Origin: Burkholderiaceae bacterium
Lineage (GTDB): Bacteria > Pseudomonadota > Gammaproteobacteria > Burkholderiales > Burkholderiaceae_C
Reading direction: 5' to 3'
Assembly (NCBI GenBank): GCA_023262645.1
Contig: JALRAA010000014.1
Coordinates: 1-9,199 of the forward strand
DNA: 9,199 bases
Shown: one piece after another, positions 1-7,159 of the stretch
Numbering within the stretch: position 1 is the stretch's first letter
How the letters are laid out: the number at the start of each line of letters is the position of its first letter
Position numbers and translations under genes: made by a program
The notes under the pieces: generated by a model
Seen by the model: the letters and a program-made list of their open reading frames with translations, nothing else
Told to the model about the DNA's origin: nothing
The model's database searches: none

Positions 1-1
1 T

Positions 2-1186
2 GACATCACCGAGCCCAACCGTATTCGAGAACAGTTATCGGCCTCCTACGAACGGTTCACCACGGTGCTAGAAGCTTTGGATGCGTCGGTGTCTGTCACA
101 CCATTGGGCAGCACAGAATTGTTGTTTGCCAACAAGTTGTACCGCCAGTGGTTTGGCAGCCAAAGCGACGGCCATTTGAATTTGGTCACCCAAGCCGGAC
201 TGATTTCAGCAGACAAATCGAGCCGGGACGAGTCGGTCGATGATTTGGCGGGCATGCCCGGCGTGACACTGACACAAGCCAAAACAGAAAACTCGGAAAT
301 CTATTTGCCCGGCTTGAACAAATGGCTGGAAGTCCGCTCTCGCTATTTGAATTGGGTGGACGGAAGACTGGCGCAAATGGTGATTTCCACCGACATCACC
401 GCCCGACGCACTGCCGAAGAACAAGCCGCTCTCCAAGCTGAACGCGCGCAATCGGCCAGCCGTTTGATCACCATGGGCGAAATGGCCTCGAGCGTCGCGC
501 ACGAACTCAACCAACCGCTCACCGCTATTTCCAACTACTGCAACGGCATGCTGACCCGCTTGCAAGGCAAGCAAATCAGTGAAGATGAATTGCTCAAGGC
601 TTTGGAAAAAACTTCGCACCAAGCGCAACGCGCTGGTCAAATCATTCAACGCATCCGCAGTTTTGTCAGGCGCAGTGAAACCAACCGTGTGTTGACATTG
701 ATTGCACCGATGGTGACCGAAGCGGTCGAATTGGCAGACATTGAATTGCGCCGCCGCCAAGTGCGCTTGAGTTTGTATGTGTCTGACCGGATCAACAAAA
801 TTTTGGTGGACCCGATCTTGATTGAGCAAGTGCTGATCAATTTGCTCAAGAACGCTGCCGAAGCCATCGAGCATGCCAAGCGCCCGTTGAACGAGCGGCA
901 TGTGGAGTTGCAAATCGTGCCCAAAGTGATTGAACAGCAAGAAGTCGTGGTGTTCTCGGTGACTGACAGCGGAGAAGGCATGCCGGCAGAAGTCATGGCC
1001 AGGGTGTTTGAAGCTTTCTACACCACCAAGAGCGAAGGCATGGGTATTGGTTTGAATTTATGCCGCACCATCATTGAGTCGCACCAAGGCCGAATGCATG
1101 CCGAGAACATCTACAATGGAACAGTCATTGTCGGTTGCCGTTTTTCATTCTGGCTGCCTGCCAAACCAGCGTTGATCACTGCTTGA
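2..1186 (+). CDS. PAS-domain sensor histidine kinase, 5' end outside window
   Basis: This is the C-terminal part of a two-component sensor kinase that autophosphorylates on histidine and passes the phosphate to the regulator encoded just downstream. The frame is open from base 2, so the start lies outside the window. The first visible residues, DITEPNRIREQL, look like the end of one PAS/PAC unit. A second PAS-like region follows to about base 400 and ends in STDITARR. Next comes a short helical linker and a HisKA domain with the H-box SSVAHELNQPL (phospho-acceptor His at 500-502). The HATPase domain shows an N-box (LINLLKNAAEAI, around 836-871), a G1 box (DSGEGM, 965-982) and a G2 box (GMGIGLNL). 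No membrane segment is visible in this part. It resembles FixL/DctS-type kinases; the signal sensed cannot be told from this fragment. Family assignment is firm, the ligand unknown. Confidence 0.93.
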   Translation, partial: DITEPNRIREQLSASYERFTTVLEALDASVSVTPLGSTELLFANKLYRQWFGSQSDGHLNLVTQAGLISADKSSRDESVDDLAGMPGVTLTQAKTENSEIYLPGLNKWLEVRSRYLNWVDGRLAQMVISTDITARRTAEEQAALQAERAQSASRLITMGEMASSVAHELNQPLTAISNYCNGMLTRLQGKQISEDELLKALEKTSHQAQRAGQIIQRIRSFVRRSETNRVLTLIAPMVTEAVELADIELRRRQVRLSLYVSDRINKILVDPILIEQVLINLLKNAAEAIEHAKRPLNERHVELQIVPKVIEQQEVVVFSVTDSGEGMPAEVMARVFEAFYTTKSEGMGIGLNLCRTIIESHQGRMHAENIYNGTVIVGCRFSFWLPAKPALITA

Positions 1187-1211
1187 TATTTTTTATTTGT
1201 TTATTGCATTT

Positions 1212-1215
1212 GGAG
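1212..1215 (+). promoter_or_regulatory. Ribosome binding site of the response regulator
   Basis: GGAG lies 6 bases before the ATG at 1222, in an otherwise AT-rich 35-bp gap after the kinase stop. It fixes the regulator start. Confidence 0.75.
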
Positions 1216-1221
1216 TAACTG

Positions 1222-1848
1222 ATGAGCTTGATTCCCAAAAAAGGCAACATCTATGTGGTGGATGACGACGAAGCTGTTCGCGATTCATTGCAGTGGTTGC
1301 TCGAAGGCAAAGACTACAGGGTGCGTTGCTTTGATTCGGCCGAATCCTTTTTAAGCCGTTACGACCCGCGCGAAGTCGCTTGCCTGTTGGTCGATATCCG
1401 CATGCCAGGCATTTCTGGCCTTGAACTACAAGACCGTTTGATTGAACGCAAATCTCCCCTGCCCATCGTGTTCATCACCGGGCATGGCGACGTGCCTATG
1501 GCGGTGACCACCATGAAAAAAGGCGCCATGGATTTCATCCCCAAGCCTTTCAAAGAAGAAGAATTGCTCAGCGTGGTCGAGCGCATGCTGGACCAAGCGC
1601 GCGAAGCCTTTGCAGATTACCAACATGCCGCCAACCGAGACGCGCTCATGGGTAAATTGACTGCGCGTGAATCGCAAGTGCTCGAGCGCATCGTCGCAGG
1701 TCGATTGAACAAACAAATCGCCGACGACTTGGGCATCAGCATCAAAACGGTGGAAGCGCACCGCGCCAACATCATGGAAAAGCTCAACGCCAACACCGTG
1801 GCCGATCTGCTGAAGATCGCGCTGGGTCCCAACTCCACCAAGGCCTGA
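1222..1848 (+). CDS. FixJ/NarL-type response regulator
   Basis: A 208-residue DNA-binding response regulator, the likely partner of the kinase ending 35 bp upstream. The receiver domain covers about residues 8-125, with the acidic pair D14/D15, phospho-acceptor D58 in LLVDIRMPG, T86 in FITGHGD and K108 in PKPF. A linker leads to a LuxR-type helix-turn-helix at about 146-200 (LTARESQVLERIVAG, then KQIADDLGISIKTVEAHR). Length and layout match FixJ, DctR and related regulators. The start is well supported: ATG at 1222 has GGAG 6 bases upstream. The stop is 3 bp from the folD start, suggesting that regulator and metabolic genes share a transcript. Target genes cannot be read from the window. DctR (dicarboxylate uptake) is one possible name but is not proven. 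Confidence 0.95.
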   Translation: MSLIPKKGNIYVVDDDEAVRDSLQWLLEGKDYRVRCFDSAESFLSRYDPREVACLLVDIRMPGISGLELQDRLIERKSPLPIVFITGHGDVPMAVTTMKKGAMDFIPKPFKEEELLSVVERMLDQAREAFADYQHAANRDALMGKLTARESQVLERIVAGRLNKQIADDLGISIKTVEAHRANIMEKLNANTVADLLKIALGPNSTKA

Positions 1849-1851
1849 CAC

Positions 1852-2706
1852 ATGACTGCTTCTATCATCGACGGCAACGCCCTCTCCGCCCAATTGCGTC
1901 AACAAGTCAGCGACAAAGTCAAAGCGCTGCAAGCGCGCGGGCTCACCGCCGGTTTGGCAGTCATCTTGGTCGGGGACAACCCCGCCAGCCAGGTGTATGT
2001 GCGCAACAAAGTCAAAGCATGTGAACAAACCGGCATTCACTCCTTGCTGGAAAAACACGATGCTTCCATGACCGAAGCCGAATTGCTGGCTCGGGTGCAC
2101 GCTTTGAACCATGACAACAGCATTCACGGCATCTTGGTGCAATTGCCATTGCCCGCACACATTGATGCACAAAAAGTCATCGAAGCCATTGCCCCTGAAA
2201 AAGATGTCGATGGTTTTCATGTGGCCAGCGCCGGTGCACTCATGACCGGATTGCCAGGCTACTGGCCATGCACTCCCCACGGTTGCATGAAGATGCTCGA
2301 GCACATTGGCTACTCACTCAAAGGCAAACACGCTGTGGTGATTGGCCGCAGCAATATCGTTGGCAAACCCATGGCACTGATGCTGCTGCAAGAACACGCC
2401 ACGGTCACCATCTGCCACAGTGCCACGCCCAACCTCAAAGCACATACCTTGCAAGCCGATGTCATCGTGGCAGCAGTAGGCAAACGCAACATACTCACGG
2501 CTGACATGGTCAAACCCGGCGCGGTGGTGATTGATGTCGGCATGAACCGTGACGACGCGGGCAAACTCTGTGGCGACGTCGACTATGACGGTGTCAAGGA
2601 AGTTGCCTCGCACATCACACCAGTGCCCGGCGGCGTTGGCCCCATGACGATCACCATGCTGCTGGTCAACACACTGGCATCTGCCGAACACCACGCTGCT
2701 TCTTGA
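1852..2706 (+). CDS. folD: Bifunctional methylene-THF dehydrogenase/cyclohydrolase FolD
   Basis: FolD interconverts 5,10-methylene-tetrahydrofolate and 10-formyl-tetrahydrofolate through methenyl-THF, using NADP, in the cytoplasm. The product supplies purine synthesis and initiator tRNA formylation. The 284-residue length is normal for the family. Signature segments are visible: SQVYVRNKVKACEQTGI, with K53 aligning to the catalytic lysine (E. coli K54); QLPLP at 98-102; KDVDGFH with D120; the nucleotide-binding GRSNIVGKP at 165-173; and the C-terminal PGGVGPMTITML. The ATG is 3 bp after the response-regulator stop, with AAGG 8 bases upstream inside that gene's end, so translation is probably coupled. 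The stop is 4 bp before prlC. Nothing is missing or broken. Confidence 0.98.
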   Translation: MTASIIDGNALSAQLRQQVSDKVKALQARGLTAGLAVILVGDNPASQVYVRNKVKACEQTGIHSLLEKHDASMTEAELLARVHALNHDNSIHGILVQLPLPAHIDAQKVIEAIAPEKDVDGFHVASAGALMTGLPGYWPCTPHGCMKMLEHIGYSLKGKHAVVIGRSNIVGKPMALMLLQEHATVTICHSATPNLKAHTLQADVIVAAVGKRNILTADMVKPGAVVIDVGMNRDDAGKLCGDVDYDGVKEVASHITPVPGGVGPMTITMLLVNTLASAEHHAAS

Positions 2707-2710
2707 TCGC

Positions 2711-4744
2711 ATGACAAACCCCCTGCTCGACTTTTCTGCACTGCCCCTGTTTGACCGCATCACACCCGCTGACGTTGAGCCCGCTATCACGCAACTGCTA
2801 GAGAAAGCAGATGCGGCCCTTGCCCAGGTGACCCAAGATGACTTTCCTGCCGATTGGGTACACATTTCCAAAGTGCTCGACACCGCCACCGAACAACTGG
2901 GCCGCGCGTGGGGTGCAGTGAGCCATTTGCAATCTGTGGCCGACACGCCAGAACTTCGGGCAGCCTACAACGCCCAACTTCCCAAGGTCACCGAGTTTTG
3001 GACACGCTTGGGTGCCAACGAAGCGCTTTACGCCAAGTACAAAGCCATTCGCCCTGAGAGCTTGAACCCAGAACAAAACCATGCCAGAACCTTGGCGTTG
3101 CGCAACTTTGTGTTGTCGGGTGCAGAACTGACAGGTGCTGCCAAAGAACGCTTCGCCGCCATCCAAGAGCGTCAAGCAGAAATCAGCCAACTGTTCAGTG
3201 AACATGTGCTCGATGCCACCGATGCGTGGTCCATGTTCATCACGGACGCGGATACGGCTGGTATTCCTGATGACGTTCTGCAAACGGCACAAACGCTTGC
3301 ACAGGCCGAGGGGAAATCCGGCTACAAATTGACCCTGAAAATGCCTTGCTATTTGCCGGTCATGCAATATGCGCACAGCAGCAGTGTTCGCGAAAACATG
3401 TACCGCGCCTATGCCACCCGCGCGTCTGAGTTGTCCCAGCAAGCGCAATTCGACAACAGCGCACTGTTGGTGGAAATACTGCAACTCAGAGAAGAAGAAG
3501 CCCAACTGCTGGGCTATGACAACCACGCACAGGTTTCTTTGGCCAGCAAAATGGCCGAGTCTCCCGACCATGTGGTGGGTTTTTTGCGCGACTTGGCCGC
3601 TCGAGCCAAGCCTTATGCCGTCAACGATTTGGCTGAAATGCGCCAATTTGCCGCCGAGCATTTGCATCTGCCCGACCCCCAGGCGTGGGACTGGACCTTT
3701 GTGGGTGAGAAGCTCAAGCAAGCGCGTTATGCCTTCAGCGATTTGGAAGTCAAAGCGTATTTCACCGCGCCCAAAGTGCTGGAAGGCTTGTTCAAAATTG
3801 TCGAAACCCTGTTTGAAGTGGCCATCCGTCAAGACCAAGCCCCGGTGTGGCACCCCGGCGTTTCGTTCTACCGAATTGAGCGCCAAGGACAGTTGGTCGG
3901 TCAGTTTTATTTAGACCCCGGTGCCAGACAAGGCAAACGCGGCGGCGCTTGGATGGACGATGTCCGCGCACGTTGGCTACGCCCTGACAACGGGCAGCTA
4001 CAAACGCCTGTGGCGCATCTGGTCTGCAACTTTGCCGAAGGCATCAACGGTCAACCGCCTTTGCTCACCCATGATGATGTGATCACGCTGTTCCATGAGT
4101 GTGGCCACGGCCTGCACCACATGCTCACACAGGTCAACGAGCGCGATGTCTCTGGCATCAGTGGTGTGGAATGGGACGCGGTTGAATTACCCAGCCAGTT
4201 CATGGAAAACTTTTGTTGGGAATGGTCTGTGCTCAAACACATGACGTCGCATGTGGAAACAGGCGAGCCCTTGCCGCGCGCGCTGTTTGACAAGATGCTG
4301 GCCGCCAAAAATTTCCAAAGCGGCTTGCAAACCCTGCGTCAAATTGAGTTTTCGTTGTTAGACATGTATTTGCACACCTTGCCAGCCCAAAACATCCGTG
4401 TGCTCGATGTGCTTAATCAAGTGCGCCAGGAAGTGGCGGTGATGCACCCACCGGCATTCAACCGCATGCCACATTCCTTCAGCCACATATTTGCAGGCGG
4501 CTATGCCGCTGGCTATTACAGCTACAAATGGGCAGAGGTATTGAGTGCGGATGCTTATGCGGCATTTGAAGAAACCAGTTCAGCCGATGGTCAACACAGC
4601 GTTGAGACAGGCCGACGCTACAGACGCGCGATTTTGGAAGCGGGCGGCAGTCGCCCCGCCATGGCATCGTTCAAAGCATTTCGTGGCCGCGAACCCAGCC
4701 TAGATGCATTGCTTCGGCACCAAGGCATGGCGCCTCAGTCATAA
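2711..4744 (+). CDS. prlC: Oligopeptidase A, M3 family zinc metallopeptidase
   Basis: A cytoplasmic zinc oligopeptidase that degrades short peptides, including cleaved signal peptides in the E. coli enzyme (680 residues; here 677). The zinc site is intact: HECGH with H462, E463 and H466, and the third ligand E492 in WDAVELPSQFMENF. The region GISGVEWDAVELPSQ is typical of PrlC rather than of Dcp. Other supporting segments are QFYLDPGARQGKRGGAW near 398-414 and a C-terminal FSHIFAGGYAAGYYSYKWAE segment with the conserved substrate-contacting His and Tyr residues. No signal peptide is seen. The ATG at 2711 has no clear Shine-Dalgarno sequence and lies 4 bp after folD, so translation is likely coupled. 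The last 10 bp overlap the end of convergent rpiA. Confidence 0.97.
   Translation: MTNPLLDFSALPLFDRITPADVEPAITQLLEKADAALAQVTQDDFPADWVHISKVLDTATEQLGRAWGAVSHLQSVADTPELRAAYNAQLPKVTEFWTRLGANEALYAKYKAIRPESLNPEQNHARTLALRNFVLSGAELTGAAKERFAAIQERQAEISQLFSEHVLDATDAWSMFITDADTAGIPDDVLQTAQTLAQAEGKSGYKLTLKMPCYLPVMQYAHSSSVRENMYRAYATRASELSQQAQFDNSALLVEILQLREEEAQLLGYDNHAQVSLASKMAESPDHVVGFLRDLAARAKPYAVNDLAEMRQFAAEHLHLPDPQAWDWTFVGEKLKQARYAFSDLEVKAYFTAPKVLEGLFKIVETLFEVAIRQDQAPVWHPGVSFYRIERQGQLVGQFYLDPGARQGKRGGAWMDDVRARWLRPDNGQLQTPVAHLVCNFAEGINGQPPLLTHDDVITLFHECGHGLHHMLTQVNERDVSGISGVEWDAVELPSQFMENFCWEWSVLKHMTSHVETGEPLPRALFDKMLAAKNFQSGLQTLRQIEFSLLDMYLHTLPAQNIRVLDVLNQVRQEVAVMHPPAFNRMPHSFSHIFAGGYAAGYYSYKWAEVLSADAYAAFEETSSADGQHSVETGRRYRRAILEAGGSRPAMASFKAFRGREPSLDALLRHQGMAPQS
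4716..4734 (-). repeat. Inverted repeat directly after the rpiA stop
   Basis: On the minus strand, GGCGCC and GGTGCC around a 7-base loop give a 6-bp stem with one G-U pair, starting on the base after the rpiA stop codon. It lies inside the last codons of prlC. No U-tract follows, so termination activity is uncertain. Confidence 0.3.
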
Positions 4745-5424
4745 ACCGTGGTTTGCACGCCTTGCGACGTACCCAGCAAACACACGTTCGCTTTTTGATG
4801 GGCAAACACCCCGACGGTGACAACACCTGGCCATTGGCTGACTGCATTTTCAAAACCCAACGGGTCGGTGATGCGCAAGCCCACCACATCCAATACATGT
4901 TGGCCGTTGTCAGTTACCAATGGCTTGCCATGGGCCATGCGCAAACCGGCTTGACCGCCCAAAGCTTTGAACTGCCGAACCAATTGCGGGGCAGCCATGG
5001 GAATGACTTCTACCGGCAAGGGAAAGCTGCCCAGTACTTCAACGCGCTTTGACGCATCGGCAATGCACACAAACCTGTCAGCTTGCGCCGCGACTATTTT
5101 TTCGCGGGTCAAAGCCGCACCGCCACCTTTGACCATGAAGCCATGGCCATCGATTTCATCTGCACCGTCGATATAGACCGCCATGCGCTCCACTTGCGTC
5201 AGCTCTACCACCGGCAGGCCCAATGACTGCATGCGCTGGGTGGAGGCCACGGAACTCGACACGGCCGCTTTGATGGCAATGCCACTGGCCGCCAATGCGT
5301 CAATGAATTTATTCACTGTAGAGCCGGTTCCTACCCCCAAATATTCGCCCGGCACCACGTAACTGAGCGCGGCTTGGGCCACCAGCGTTTTCAATTCATC
5401 CTGGGTTTGGCCGGTCTGGTTCAT
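4735..5424 (-). CDS. rpiA: Ribose-5-phosphate isomerase A
   Basis: RpiA interconverts ribulose 5-phosphate and ribose 5-phosphate in the non-oxidative pentose phosphate pathway, supplying ribose for PRPP and nucleotides. With the start chosen here it has 229 residues (E. coli 219). The phosphate-binding VGTGST (31-36), DGADE (86-90) and KGGGAALTREKI (99-110) are present. D86, D89, K99 and the catalytic base E108 align with E. coli D81, D84, K94 and E103 at a constant offset of five. The frame stays open upstream to an ATG at 5463, but that would add 13 residues unlike the family and overlap the pyrD ATG. The ATG at 5424 places TQDELK close to the E. coli N-terminus and has AAGGA upstream. The gene overlaps convergent prlC by 10 bp. 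Confidence 0.97.
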   Translation of the reverse strand: MNQTGQTQDELKTLVAQAALSYVVPGEYLGVGTGSTVNKFIDALAASGIAIKAAVSSSVASTQRMQSLGLPVVELTQVERMAVYIDGADEIDGHGFMVKGGGAALTREKIVAAQADRFVCIADASKRVEVLGSFPLPVEVIPMAAPQLVRQFKALGGQAGLRMAHGKPLVTDNGQHVLDVVGLRITDPLGFENAVSQWPGVVTVGVFAHQKANVCLLGTSQGVQTTVYD

Positions 5425-5434
5425 CGGTGACAAT
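5407..5434 (+). promoter_or_regulatory. Weak candidate sigma-70 promoter for pyrD
   Basis: TTGGCC at 5407-5412 and GACAAT at 5429-5434 are 16 bp apart, each 4 of 6 from consensus. The start site would fall near 5441, giving a leader of about 20 bases before the ATG at 5462. Most of the element lies inside the first codons of rpiA, consistent with overlapping divergent transcription units. Chance matches of this strength are common. Confidence 0.25.
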
Positions 5435-5439
5435 TCCTT
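5435..5439 (-). promoter_or_regulatory. Ribosome binding site supporting the 5424 start of rpiA
   Basis: The minus strand reads AAGGA 10 bases before the ATG at 5424. Spacing is slightly long, but it is the best site near any candidate start of this gene and favours 5424 over 5463 and 5445. Confidence 0.5.
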
Positions 5440-5454
5440 ATTCATCTTTGCCGG

Positions 5455-5460
5455 ATTATC
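5455..5460 (-). promoter_or_regulatory. Candidate -10 element for rpiA
   Basis: The minus strand reads GATAAT (5 of 6 matches to TATAAT), which would start transcription near 5448, about 24 bases before the rpiA ATG at 5424. No good -35 is visible at the right spacing. It sits inside the near-palindrome GGATTATCC, whose plus-strand GGA is also the likely Shine-Dalgarno of pyrD. Confidence 0.3.
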
Positions 5461-5461
5461 C

Positions 5462-6538
5462 ATGTCAGTGCTGCCCTACGCCTTGCTTCGCCCTTTGTTG
5501 TTCGCTGCAGACCCGGAAGCGGTTCACGACCACACCTTGCAATGGCTGGCAGCCACCCAACACACGCCACTTCGGCACACCTACACCCAAGAAAAAATCA
5601 GCGATCCTGTGCAGCTGTGCGGACTGACGTTTCCCAACCGGGTCGGCTTGGCCGCAGGCTTGGATAAAAACGCGCGTTGCATCGACGCATGGCAGCACAT
5701 GGGCTTTGGGTTTGTCGAAGTGGGAACCGTCACGCCAGTGGCACAACCGGGCAACCCCAAGCCACGCATGTTTCGCTTGCCCCAAGCGAACGCCTTGATC
5801 AACCGGTTGGGTTTCAACAATGGCGGCTTAGACAGTTTTCTGTCCCATGTGTCAAGAGCGCGGTTCAGACAAAACGCCCACTCGCCCATGCTGTTGGGTT
5901 TGAACATTGGCAAGAACGCCGCCACGCCCATCGCCAACGCCAACGATGATTACCGACAATGCTTGGAAGCGGTTTACCCCCACGCGGACTACATCACGGT
6001 CAATATCTCCAGCCCGAACACACAACATTTGAGACAGCTGCAATCGGATGAAGCCTTTGTGCAATTGATTGAGATGCTGCAAACACACCGACAGGCATTG
6101 GCTATCAAACACCAACGCCACGTGCCGGTGTTCATCAAAATTGCGCCTGACTTAGACGATATGCAATTGGATCAGCTTTGCACTACCTTGCGCCAATGCT
6201 GCATGCGTGACGGCGCATCCGCCGACAACGCTTGGGGTGTGATTGCCACCAACACCACGTTGTCCCGAGATGCGGTTCAAGGACTGCCATATGCAACGGA
6301 AACCGGCGGCTTATCGGGTGCGCCCGTGCGCGAAGCGAGTAACCGCGTGATTCGATTTGTGCGTGAGCAACTCGGGCCGCAGTTTCCAATCATCGGTGTC
6401 GGTGGTGTGATGAGCCCCGAGGATGCGGTGCAAAAAATACAAGCTGGCGCCGATCTGGTGCAGGTATATACCGGTCTGATTTACGCAGGCCCGGCTTTGG
6501 TGCCTGCCTGCGCCAAAGCCATCAAACGCATGGCTTGA
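5462..6538 (+). CDS. pyrD: Dihydroorotate dehydrogenase (quinone), class 2
   Basis: PyrD oxidises dihydroorotate to orotate in pyrimidine synthesis, using FMN and passing electrons to membrane quinone; the class 2 enzyme associates with the inner membrane through its N-terminal helices. The 358-residue length, with an N-terminal extension (PLLFAADPEAVHDHTLQWLA) before the barrel, marks class 2. Key segments are VGLAAGLDKN (61-70), the following GTVTPVAQPGNPKPR, the catalytic serine S184 in VNISSPNT, IATNTT, and the phosphate-binding IGVGGVMSPEDA with DLVQVYTGLIYAGP. The ATG has GGA 6 bases upstream. Its neighbour rpiA is divergent, and the stop lies 12 bp from the end of a convergent nuclease gene. 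An 8-bp perfect inverted repeat lies within the last codons. Confidence 0.98.
   Translation: MSVLPYALLRPLLFAADPEAVHDHTLQWLAATQHTPLRHTYTQEKISDPVQLCGLTFPNRVGLAAGLDKNARCIDAWQHMGFGFVEVGTVTPVAQPGNPKPRMFRLPQANALINRLGFNNGGLDSFLSHVSRARFRQNAHSPMLLGLNIGKNAATPIANANDDYRQCLEAVYPHADYITVNISSPNTQHLRQLQSDEAFVQLIEMLQTHRQALAIKHQRHVPVFIKIAPDLDDMQLDQLCTTLRQCCMRDGASADNAWGVIATNTTLSRDAVQGLPYATETGGLSGAPVREASNRVIRFVREQLGPQFPIIGVGGVMSPEDAVQKIQAGADLVQVYTGLIYAGPALVPACAKAIKRMA
6493..6520. repeat. Inverted repeat at the pyrD 3' end
   Basis: GGCTTTGG (6493-6500) and CCAAAGCC (6513-6520) are perfect complements around a 12-base loop; in RNA the stem may extend two pairs with one G-U. It sits in the last pyrD codons and about 30 bases past the stop of the convergent nuclease gene. 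No U-tract follows on either strand, so this is a possible bidirectional end structure rather than a classical terminator. Confidence 0.45.
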
Positions 6539-6550
6539 AGCCAACTCGGT

Positions 6551-7147
6551 TCAACGGCTGTGGTTCCAATGCGCCTGCCAATTCGATTTGTAGCTGTCTG
6601 CCAAACCTTTTGAGCGCAGCACCAGCAGGTTTTCGGCGTTTCGGGTTTGGGCCGAATTGGTGAAATTGAAACTGCCGGTGATCACCATTTCGCCGTCGAC
6701 GACGATGACTTTGTTGTGCGCTATGGCGTGGCTTGCATCCAAACGCAACGGTATTTGCTGCGACTGCAAAATATCCGTGACAAAGCGATTGGTCGAATCG
6801 GTTTTGGCATCGAGCAAAACTTTCACCGTCACACCTCTGCCGTGCGCCCTGACCAGTGCCTGTGCGATTCCGTTGTGCGTGAAGCCATACGCTTGCACCA
6901 ACACTTCAGTTTTGCTTTGGTCAATCACCTCAATCACGGCAGCGGCCACATCTGCAGGCGGTGTGAAATAAATACCCACCACCTCTGCTTGCGACAAAGC
7001 TGGTTGAATATCTGAGGGAGCTACTTGCGCCCAAGCCATGCTGACACCTGCAGCCATCCACAAAACGGCCCACTTCAGCAAGCGCGGCCAAGCGAACCGC
7101 CCGATCCCAGCGCTTACACTTTGTGATTGCCCTGATGCTGTTTTCAT
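6551..7147 (-). CDS. Exported phospholipase D-fold nuclease (Nuc-like, single HKD)
   Basis: A 198-residue protein of the phospholipase D superfamily, closest in plan to the small endonuclease Nuc, which has one HKD motif per chain and works as a dimer. The N-terminus has a basic region, a hydrophobic stretch (LLKWAVLWMAAGVSMAWA, about 23-40) and a likely signal peptidase site after AWA, so it should act outside the cytoplasm. The catalytic motif is HNKVIVVD (H144, K146, D151), followed by GSFNFTNSAQTRNAEN with the conserved N170 and E172. Expected activity is phosphodiester cleavage of DNA or RNA, although some relatives act on lipids. The ATG at 7147 has AAGGGG 4 bases upstream. Its start is only 12 bp from the divergent exonuclease start. 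Confidence 0.9.
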   Translation of the reverse strand: MKTASGQSQSVSAGIGRFAWPRLLKWAVLWMAAGVSMAWAQVAPSDIQPALSQAEVVGIYFTPPADVAAAVIEVIDQSKTEVLVQAYGFTHNGIAQALVRAHGRGVTVKVLLDAKTDSTNRFVTDILQSQQIPLRLDASHAIAHNKVIVVDGEMVITGSFNFTNSAQTRNAENLLVLRSKGLADSYKSNWQAHWNHSR

Positions 7148-7151
7148 GTCG

Positions 7152-7157
7152 CCCCTT
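7152..7157 (-). promoter_or_regulatory. Ribosome binding site of the exported nuclease
   Basis: The minus strand reads AAGGGG 4 bases before the ATG at 7147. It fills half of the 12-bp gap between the divergent starts, leaving no room there for a Shine-Dalgarno sequence serving the exonuclease. Confidence 0.5.
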
Positions 7158-7159
7158 TT

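Noticed and set aside
206..940. A 244-codon minus-strand open frame inside the histidine kinase
   Set aside because: It is opposite a clear HisKA/HATPase coding region and has no protein features of its own.
1187..1221. T-rich stretch after the kinase stop, considered as a terminator or promoter
   Set aside because: A run of six T's is present but there is no stable stem before it. No -35/-10 pair with proper spacing is convincing.
1426..2304. A 292-codon minus-strand open frame across the response regulator and folD
   Set aside because: It crosses two real genes on the other strand, is rich in His, Gln and Phe, and shows no family motif, as expected of a shadow frame.
2798..3886. A 362-codon open frame on the minus strand inside prlC
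   Set aside because: It lies wholly opposite a well-supported M3 peptidase and has no recognisable domain or ribosome binding site. Its composition is that of an antisense shadow.
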